Of a stretch of DNA of 6,776 bases, positions 1 to 3,929 are shown piece after piece (the first letter of the stretch is position 1; every line of letters begins with the position of its first letter). Source of the stretch: Solirubrobacterales bacterium (lineage in GTDB: Bacteria; Actinomycetota; Thermoleophilia; Solirubrobacterales; Solirubrobacteraceae); the NCBI GenBank assembly GCA_013813955.1, contig JACCQW010000247.1, positions 1 through 6,776 of the forward strand, given 5' to 3'. A program made the translations under genes and the position numbers. The notes under the pieces were generated by a model. That model was not told the origin of the DNA, did not search any database, and worked only from the letters and a program-made list of their open reading frames with translations.

Positions 1-110
1 GCCTGGTCCTCAACGCGACCGGGCCGGCCACCGTGCGCCTGCTGCCGCCGCTGACCATCGGCGAGGACGAGGTCGAGGACGCCCTGCGACGACTGCGGGC
101 CCTCCTCTAG
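1..110 (+). CDS. argD: Acetylornithine aminotransferase, C-terminal end (5' truncated)
   Basis: Only the last 35 codons are present, read from base 3 to the TAG at 108-110. The peptide contains [20 protein letters not shown] followed by a short charged helix ending in RLRALL. The pattern N..(x)RLLPPL.I...E(I/V)..AL..L is the typical C-terminus of class III (ornithine/acetylornithine) PLP-dependent aminotransferases. In arginine synthesis this enzyme converts N-acetylglutamate semialdehyde to N-acetylornithine in the cytosol. The catalytic lysine and PLP site lie upstream of the window and cannot be checked. The specific choice of argD over other class III aminotransferases rests on the tail sequence plus the nearby argG, and is an inference. 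The gene converges with the secreted-protein gene, leaving 43 bp between the two stops and no convincing terminator. Confidence 0.82.
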   Translation, partial: LVLNATGPATVRLLPPLTIGEDEVEDALRRLRALL

Positions 111-153
111 AAGAGAAGGGCCCGCGAGCCGTCGCCCTATGCCTGCCGCCGGC

Positions 154-2115
154 TCAGCGCCCGCGGATCACCCGGGCGGTACGCCGGACGTTCTGGCGGT
201 TGTTGTTGGCGTCGATGACCGTCGCGATGACCGTCACCTGCGCGGACCCGATGCGCCGCAGGACGGCTCGGCGCTGCGCGTTGAAGTTCAAGATCGCGAA
301 GCCGACCTTGCCCTCGTCGAGCTGCACCGGCGCGGTCGAGAACGTCACGCGGCGGCGCGGACGGCTGCCGCGGCTGGCCGGGTTGATCTTGTTGACCGTG
401 CGCACCTTGATGTTGCCCGAGCACGTCCGCACGGCGATCCGCCGGCAGAACACCTTGATCCGCACGCGGCCGATGTCCCGGCCGCGCAGCGGCACGACGA
501 GCCGTGCGCTGTCGATGCGGATCATCGCCCGGCGCGAGCTGGACAGCAGATCCTCGATCGAGGATCCCAGCGTCCCCGCGGGCCCCGCCGGCCCACGCGG
601 GCCGGACGGGCCGGATCCGCCGGTCGGACCGGCAGGTCCGCCGACACCCTGGGGCCCGGCGGGACCACCCGGGCCACCCGGGCCACCCGGGCCCTGCGGA
701 CCGGTGGCGCCACCCGGGCCCTGCGGGCCGGTCGCGCCGGTGCCCGCCGTGGTGAACGCGACGGTGTTGCCCGTGGCGGTGCCGAGGTCGTTCGTGGCGA
801 TGATCCGCACGAAGTACCCGGTCTGCGGCGTGAGGCCGTCGACCGGCACGCTGAGCGGCTCGACCGGCGTGCGGCCGCTGCCCGCCGACCGCGGAGCGGT
901 CGTCTGCCGGTTGTTGGTGAACGACGCGTTCGTGGCGTACTCGTAGATGTACGTCGTCTCGCGACCGTTGGGGTTCACCCGGCCGTTGAACGTCGCCGCC
1001 GTCGCCCCGATGCCGGTGACCGCGAGGGTCTCGGCGGTGGGCTGGCAGTCGGTGCTGAACGACCGCACGCCACCGCGGTTGACGGTGCCGTCCGGCTGTG
1101 GCTGGCCGATCCCGTTGCTGGCCACGAGCTCGAAGAAGTACGTGGTGCACCTCGTCAGCCCGGCGATCGGCTCGGCCACGTCCTGGTCGACGATCCCGTT
1201 GCCCGCCTGGCGGTCCGGTGTGCTCGTGTTCAGCGCGTTGGCCGCGGTCCCGTACTCGAAGTGGTACGTGGTGTTGTTGCCCTGCGGGTTCAACGTCCCG
1301 TTGAGGGTTGCGGTCGTCTCCGTGATGTTCGTCGCGTCGCGGGTGACGACGGTGGGCGGCGACACGAAGGTCGGGGTGCCGTCGGCGACGCGCAGGCGGA
1401 TGTTGTCGAAGAACGCCCGGATGTCGTATGCCGCCGCGGACGCGACGCTCGTCTCGAACTCGCTCTTCAGCTCGATGCGGTACTGGTGGCCGGTGCGCAC
1501 CACATCAGCGGGTAGCGCGTTGTTCAACCTGCCGTCGAAGCCGGGGGAGCAGCTGGCGGGGAGGTCCGTCAGCGTCTCGCTGAAGAGCTCCTGGCGCCGA
1601 TCTGCGTCGGGGACGCCGTCGGAGAAGTCAACGAGCGTGAACGTGTAGGTGTCCCGGGCACCGATGTTCAGCAGTCCCTCGAAGACGGCGCACACGTCGT
1701 ACTGGAAGATCGCGTCGAAACCGGTGTTCGCGGGAGTTCCGGCCGGGCCGGTCACGGTGAACTGGGGGGATAGCGCCACCGCGGTGCCCTTCAGCAGCAG
1801 CGGGGCCAGGCCGCTGGCGCCCTTGGTCGCGCGCTGCTCCAGCGAGCCCGGGGGCGTGCCGATGCCGGGTGCGTGCAGCGTCTGCGTCTCGCAGACCGGC
1901 TGGTCGACCGGTACGGCCCCGAGCAGCAGCGTGCACTCATTGGAGAACTCCGTCCAGCCGTCGAGCCCTACGTCGAAGGACGTGCCCGTGGCCTTGTTGT
2001 CCGGGTAGATCGTGTCCGCACGCGCCGCCGGAACGGCCGCGAGCAGGACGATGGCGAGCGCGATGAGCGTCATCACGCCAGCACCGCGTGGAACGCGGCG
2101 AGCCTCCGTGATCAT
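154..2115 (-). CDS. Secreted mosaic protein: Fn3-like repeats, collagen-like Gly-X-Y segment, basic C-terminal domain
   Basis: This is a 653-aa exported protein of unknown function. Residues 1-33 form a Sec-type signal peptide: a basic n-region, the hydrophobic core [15 protein letters not shown], and an ARA|D cleavage site. Residues 34-246 are a beta-rich domain with four Cys, ending in FFDNIRLRV like many jelly-roll domains; I do not recognise its family. Residues about 252-356 and 360-456 are two Fn3-like repeats with [13 protein letters not shown] and [13 protein letters not shown] cores. Residues 458-517 hold 19 consecutive Gly-X-Y triplets. Residues 518-653 form a basic Arg-rich domain with a C-x7-C pair. 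There is no LPXTG motif or C-terminal membrane segment, so the protein is probably released or held non-covalently at the surface. I chose ATG 2115 over the upstream in-frame start at 2166 because AGGGGG lies 7 nt before it and the signal peptide then has normal length. An adhesive or matrix role is inference only. Confidence 0.88.
   Translation of the reverse strand: MITEARRVPRGAGVMTLIALAIVLLAAVPAARADTIYPDNKATGTSFDVGLDGWTEFSNECTLLLGAVPVDQPVCETQTLHAPGIGTPPGSLEQRATKGASGLAPLLLKGTAVALSPQFTVTGPAGTPANTGFDAIFQYDVCAVFEGLLNIGARDTYTFTLVDFSDGVPDADRRQELFSETLTDLPASCSPGFDGRLNNALPADVVRTGHQYRIELKSEFETSVASAAAYDIRAFFDNIRLRVADGTPTFVSPPTVVTRDATNITETTATLNGTLNPQGNNTTYHFEYGTAANALNTSTPDRQAGNGIVDQDVAEPIAGLTRCTTYFFELVASNGIGQPQPDGTVNRGGVRSFSTDCQPTAETLAVTGIGATAATFNGRVNPNGRETTYIYEYATNASFTNNRQTTAPRSAGSGRTPVEPLSVPVDGLTPQTGYFVRIIATNDLGTATGNTVAFTTAGTGATGPQGPGGATGPQGPGGPGGPGGPAGPQGVGGPAGPTGGSGPSGPRGPAGPAGTLGSSIEDLLSSSRRAMIRIDSARLVVPLRGRDIGRVRIKVFCRRIAVRTCSGNIKVRTVNKINPASRGSRPRRRVTFSTAPVQLDEGKVGFAILNFNAQRRAVLRRIGSAQVTVIATVIDANNNRQNVRRTARVIRGR
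667..738 (-). repeat. Tandem DNA repeats within the collagen-like segment
   Basis: On the plus strand, ACCCGGGCC occurs as three perfect head-to-tail 9-bp copies at 667-693. A 27-bp unit occurs twice in tandem at 685-711 and 712-738, with 25 of 27 bases identical (differences at offsets 16 and 22). On the coding (minus) strand the 9-mer reads Gly-Pro-Gly and the 27-mer reads GATGPQGPG. The units are multiples of three, so gain or loss by slippage would keep the frame and change the length of the Gly-X-Y region. Confidence 0.93.
2017..2115 (-). other. Sec signal peptide of the secreted mosaic protein
   Basis: Residues 1-33 consist of [15 protein letters not shown] (basic n-region), a 15-residue hydrophobic core, and an ARA motif fitting the A-x-A rule for signal peptidase I before DTIYPDN. 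The RR pair lacks the rest of a Tat motif and no lipobox Cys follows, so Sec export with type I cleavage is the best reading. The exact cleavage point is a motif-based prediction. Confidence 0.8.
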
Positions 2116-2122
2116 GGTGTTT

Positions 2123-2128
2123 CCCCCT
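2123..2128 (-). promoter_or_regulatory. Ribosome binding site of the secreted-protein gene
   Basis: Read on the minus strand, AGGGGG precedes the ATG at 2115 by 7 nt (AAACACC). It is the only clearly purine-rich Shine-Dalgarno-like site among the starts in this window, and it decides the start against the in-frame alternative at 2166. Confidence 0.65.
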
Positions 2129-2186
2129 GCCTGATTGATGGAAATCCGTTCCGGCCGCGGCCCCACGCCGCGCCCCTGTTTACGGG

Positions 2187-2215
2187 AAGGTAGCTGATAA
2201 CGCAGCAGACGTCAC
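2187..2215 (-). promoter_or_regulatory. Candidate sigma-70-type promoter of the secreted-protein gene
   Basis: On the minus strand, GTGACG (2210-2215) and TACCTT (2187-2192) are separated by exactly 17 bp. TACCTT fits TAnnnT and GTGACG shares the TGAC core of the TTGACA -35 box. Transcription would start near 2180 and give a leader of roughly 65 nt before the ATG at 2115. That leader includes the 10-bp palindrome GGCCGCGGCC at 2153-2162. The element was found by eye and is not proven. Confidence 0.4.
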
Positions 2216-2265
2216 GTTCTTGCGGGTTCGGTGCAACGCGTCGTGCCCCGACCGGCGATCCCTCG

Positions 2266-2271
2266 TAACCT
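2266..2271 (+). promoter_or_regulatory. Candidate -10 element of argG (near-leaderless start)
   Basis: TAACCT fits the TAnnnT -10 consensus and ends 10 nt before the ATG at 2282. Transcription starting 7-10 nt downstream would begin at, or just before, the start codon. No clear -35 box lies at 17-18 bp upstream and no Shine-Dalgarno sequence precedes the ATG. I also saw no recognisable arginine repressor (ARG) box. Confidence 0.35.
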
Positions 2272-2281
2272 TCGCCGCCCG

Positions 2282-3556
2282 ATGGCCGAGACGACCGCCC
2301 GCACGCCGCACACCCGCACCGCCTCCTATCTCGCCGAGCCGGGGGAGGTCGGTCGCGTCCTGCTGCTGTACTCCGGCGGCCTGGACACAAGCGTGATGCT
2401 CAAGTGGATCGCCGACGAGTACGCGGCCGAGGTCGTGACGCTGACCGTCAATCTCGGCCAGCCGGGCGAGGACTACGACGTCATCGAGGGCAAGGCGCGG
2501 CAGATCGGCGCCGTCGAGTGCTTCACGGTCGACGCGCGCGAGCAGTTCGCGCTCGAGTACGTGGTGCCCGCGATCAAGGCCAACGCCCTGTACGGCGGTG
2601 GGTATCCGCTGTTCACGGCGCTCGGGCGCCCGCTGATCGCCAAGCTCGCGGTGGAGTACGCCCGTCGCTCGGGCTGCGACACGATCGCCCATGGCTGCAC
2701 GGGCAAGGGCAACGATCAAGTTCGCATCGAGGCTACGGTGGCAACCCTCGCGCCCAACTTGAAGGTCATCGCGCCGGTGCGCGGATGGCAGATGGGCCGG
2801 GACGAGGAGATCGAGTACGCGCGGCGGCATGGGATCCCCGTGAAGGGGGGCACCGAGGTCACCCCGTACTCGATCGACGACAACCTCTGGGGGCGCAGCT
2901 CGGAGGGCCGCTGGATCGAGGACCTCGACCACGCGCCCGACGACGACGTCTTTCAGCTCGTCACGCCGCCCGAGCAGGCCCCCGACGAGCCGCAGACGGT
3001 GCGGATCGGCTTCGAGCGGGGCGTGCCCGTGGCGCTGGACGGCGAGCGCCTGGCGGTCGTGGAGCTGCTCGCGCGGGTGGCAGACATCGGCTGTCGCCAC
3101 GGCGTGGGGATCGTCGACCACATCGAGGACCGCATCGTCGGCCTGAAGGTGCGCGACATCTACGAGGTGCCGGCCGCGGCGATCGTGCTCCTGGCCCACC
3201 AGGACCTCGAGAAGCTCGTGGGCACGATCCACCAGAACCAGTTCAAGGCCCAGTTGGACCGCCAGTGGTCCTACCTCGTGTACGCCGGGCTGTGGTGGGA
3301 GCCCCTGCGCGGCGACCTCGACGCGTTCATGCAGAGCGTCAACGAGCAGGTGACCGGCACGATCGGGGTCAAGCTCTACAAGGGCTCGGCGCGGGTCGTG
3401 ACCCGCGAGTCGCCCAACGCCGTCTACGACCAGGCCCTCGCGTCGTTCGGGGAGTCCGGCGGGCTGTTCTCCCAGCAGGCCTCGCCCGGCTTCATCGAGT
3501 TGTGGTCGCTGCAGTCACGCATGGCCTACAGGCTTCGCGAGCGCGACGGCGGGTAG
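2282..3556 (+). CDS. argG: Argininosuccinate synthase
   Basis: This 424-aa cytosolic enzyme condenses citrulline and aspartate with ATP to argininosuccinate plus AMP and PPi, the penultimate step of arginine synthesis. The N-type ATP pyrophosphatase P-loop YSGGLDTS is at residues 30-37. HGCTGKGNDQVR at 137-148 and SIDDNLWGRSSEG at 197-209 match the conserved substrate-binding blocks of the family, and YAGLWWEPLR at 334-343 lies in the C-terminal multimerisation domain. The length is close to the usual 400-450 residues and no key residue is missing. I chose ATG 2282. An in-frame GTG at 2231 would add 17 residues but would place the -10-like TAACCT inside the gene, and the catalytic fold begins only at about residue 24. 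The gene is divergent from the secreted-protein gene and is followed after 10 nt by the membrane microprotein. The partial argD upstream supports an arginine locus. Confidence 0.97.
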   Translation: MAETTARTPHTRTASYLAEPGEVGRVLLLYSGGLDTSVMLKWIADEYAAEVVTLTVNLGQPGEDYDVIEGKARQIGAVECFTVDAREQFALEYVVPAIKANALYGGGYPLFTALGRPLIAKLAVEYARRSGCDTIAHGCTGKGNDQVRIEATVATLAPNLKVIAPVRGWQMGRDEEIEYARRHGIPVKGGTEVTPYSIDDNLWGRSSEGRWIEDLDHAPDDDVFQLVTPPEQAPDEPQTVRIGFERGVPVALDGERLAVVELLARVADIGCRHGVGIVDHIEDRIVGLKVRDIYEVPAAAIVLLAHQDLEKLVGTIHQNQFKAQLDRQWSYLVYAGLWWEPLRGDLDAFMQSVNEQVTGTIGVKLYKGSARVVTRESPNAVYDQALASFGESGGLFSQQASPGFIELWSLQSRMAYRLRERDGG

Positions 3557-3566
3557 GGTCGCCTTC

Positions 3567-3731
3567 ATGGGTTACAAGCTCCTCGGATTCACCGTCTGGC
3601 GTGGCGGCCTGTGGTACCTGCGCCGGCGCTACGGGAGCATGCTGCCCTCGCGGCGCTCCGCGACCGCCGGCGTGGTGGTCGTGGCGGTCGTGGGCCTCGC
3701 GCTCGCCGCCACCAGGCGCGAATCGCGGTAG
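3567..3731 (+). CDS. Small single-pass membrane protein, 54 aa, function unknown
   Basis: ATG 3567 to TAG 3729-3731 encodes 54 residues. The N-terminal half (MGYKLLGFTVWRGGLWYLRR, then RYG) is aromatic and Arg-rich, like an interfacial amphipathic helix. Residues about 34-49 (AGVVVVAVVGLALAAT) form one membrane helix, followed by the short basic tail RRESR. The gene starts 10 nt after the argG stop. A GGGTAGGG stretch overlapping that stop (3551-3558) could act as the ribosome site, so cotranscription and translational coupling with argG are likely. The reading frame has the local GC-rich third-position pattern, which argues against a chance ORF. I do not recognise a named family. An arginine-related function cannot be claimed from position alone. 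Topology is uncertain because both flanks are basic. Confidence 0.62.
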   Translation: MGYKLLGFTVWRGGLWYLRRRYGSMLPSRRSATAGVVVVAVVGLALAATRRESR

Positions 3732-3742
3732 CGCGGGCAACT

Positions 3743-3757
3743 GCGCCGAGGCGGCGC
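3743..3757 (+). terminator. GC-rich hairpin just after the argG-microprotein unit
   Basis: GCGCCG (3743-3748) and CGGCGC (3752-3757) form a perfect 6-bp stem with loop AGG, starting 11 nt after the microprotein stop. No T-tract follows. The position suits a terminator of the kind lacking a U-tract in high-GC actinobacteria, but short GC stems arise easily by chance in this composition. Confidence 0.35.
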
Positions 3758-3785
3758 GCACGACCGCTCTGATGCCCCGCCCATG

Positions 3786-3800
3786 TGCCCCGCCGGGGCA
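3786..3800 (+). terminator. Second GC-rich hairpin in the spacer before dnaE
   Basis: TGCCCC (3786-3791) and GGGGCA (3795-3800) form a perfect 6-bp stem with a 3-nt loop. As with the hairpin at 3743-3757, no T-run follows. It may be a backup terminator, or simply part of a spacer crowded with inverted repeats. Confidence 0.3.
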
Positions 3801-3832
3801 GCGGCGCACAGTCGGAGGCGCCGGCCTACGAC

Positions 3833-3847
3833 GTCGGCGTCGCCGAC
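3833..3847. repeat. 15-bp palindrome upstream of dnaE
   Basis: GTCGGCG-T-CGCCGAC is a perfect 7+1+7 inverted repeat centred about 90 bp upstream of the dnaE start. The one-base centre fits a dimeric protein-binding site better than an RNA hairpin. It does not resemble the actinobacterial LexA box (TCGAAC-N4-GTTCGA), and I know of no regulator for it. Chance is possible. Confidence 0.35.
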
Positions 3848-3914
3848 CGCGCACGCTCTGCGCAACGTGCGGGAACGGGTCGCGCCGGGGACCCGGCCCG
3901 TCCGCCCCGGCGCC

Positions 3915-3920
3915 TATCCT
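3915..3920 (+). promoter_or_regulatory. Candidate -10 element of dnaE (leaderless start)
   Basis: TATCCT fits TAnnnT and ends 9 nt before the GTG at 3930, so transcription could begin at the start codon itself. There is no Shine-Dalgarno sequence in the 20 nt before the GTG and no good -35 box. Actinobacterial leaderless genes typically show this arrangement. Confidence 0.42.
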
Positions 3921-3929
3921 CGCTCGTCG

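Larger units (their letters stand above)
3732..3929. other. Non-coding spacer between the argG unit and dnaE, rich in inverted repeats
   Basis: This 198-bp stretch holds no credible gene. Open frames across it are shadows that run into dnaE. Five inverted repeats of 6-7 bp per arm were found by eye: 3743-3757, 3786-3800, 3833-3847, 3850-3871 (CGCACG/CGTGCG, 10-nt loop) and 3876-3895 (CGGGTC/GACCCG, 8-nt loop). The last lies just upstream of the candidate dnaE -10 element. No tRNA or other recognisable RNA gene is present. Confidence 0.6.

Noticed and set aside
117..155. Possible bidirectional terminator between the convergent argD and secreted-protein genes
   Set aside because: Only weak pairings exist: AGGGC/GCCCT (117-121 with 134-138, 12-nt loop) and GAGCCG/CGGCTC (126-131 with 150-155, 18-nt loop). 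They overlap each other, have long loops and have no T-tract, so neither supports a call.
200..946. A plus-strand open frame that also reads as a collagen-like protein (GPP/GPAGP runs) opposite the secreted-protein gene
   Set aside because: GC-rich GGCCCGGGT-type repeats encode Gly/Pro on both strands. The plus frame has no signal peptide, recognisable flanking domain or ribosome site, while the minus frame has all of these over 653 residues.
139..1515. A 458-codon plus-strand open frame opposite the secreted-protein gene
   Set aside because: The translation is Arg/Ala/Asp-rich with no motif, and it is antisense to a gene with clear domains. It is a typical GC-rich shadow.
2020..2115. Tat signal peptide for the secreted protein because of the RR pair
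   Set aside because: ARRVPRG lacks the F-L-K part of the Tat motif and the hydrophobic core is typical of Sec substrates.
2153..2162. 10-bp palindrome GGCCGCGGCC in the leader of the secreted-protein gene
   Set aside because: It is made only of G and C in a GC-rich stretch and has no spacer for a hairpin loop, so it is probably chance.
2230..2250. Possible ARG box (arginine repressor operator) around GTGCAACGCGTCGTGC
   Set aside because: Only ACGCGT is truly symmetrical. The GCA/TGC flanks are off-centre, and the sequence does not resemble the AT-rich ARG box consensus.
2231..2281. N-terminal extension of ArgG from the in-frame GTG at 2231
   Set aside because: The added 17 residues are Pro/Arg-rich and not part of the family core. 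No ribosome site precedes the GTG, and the -10-like hexamer at 2266-2271 would fall inside the extension.
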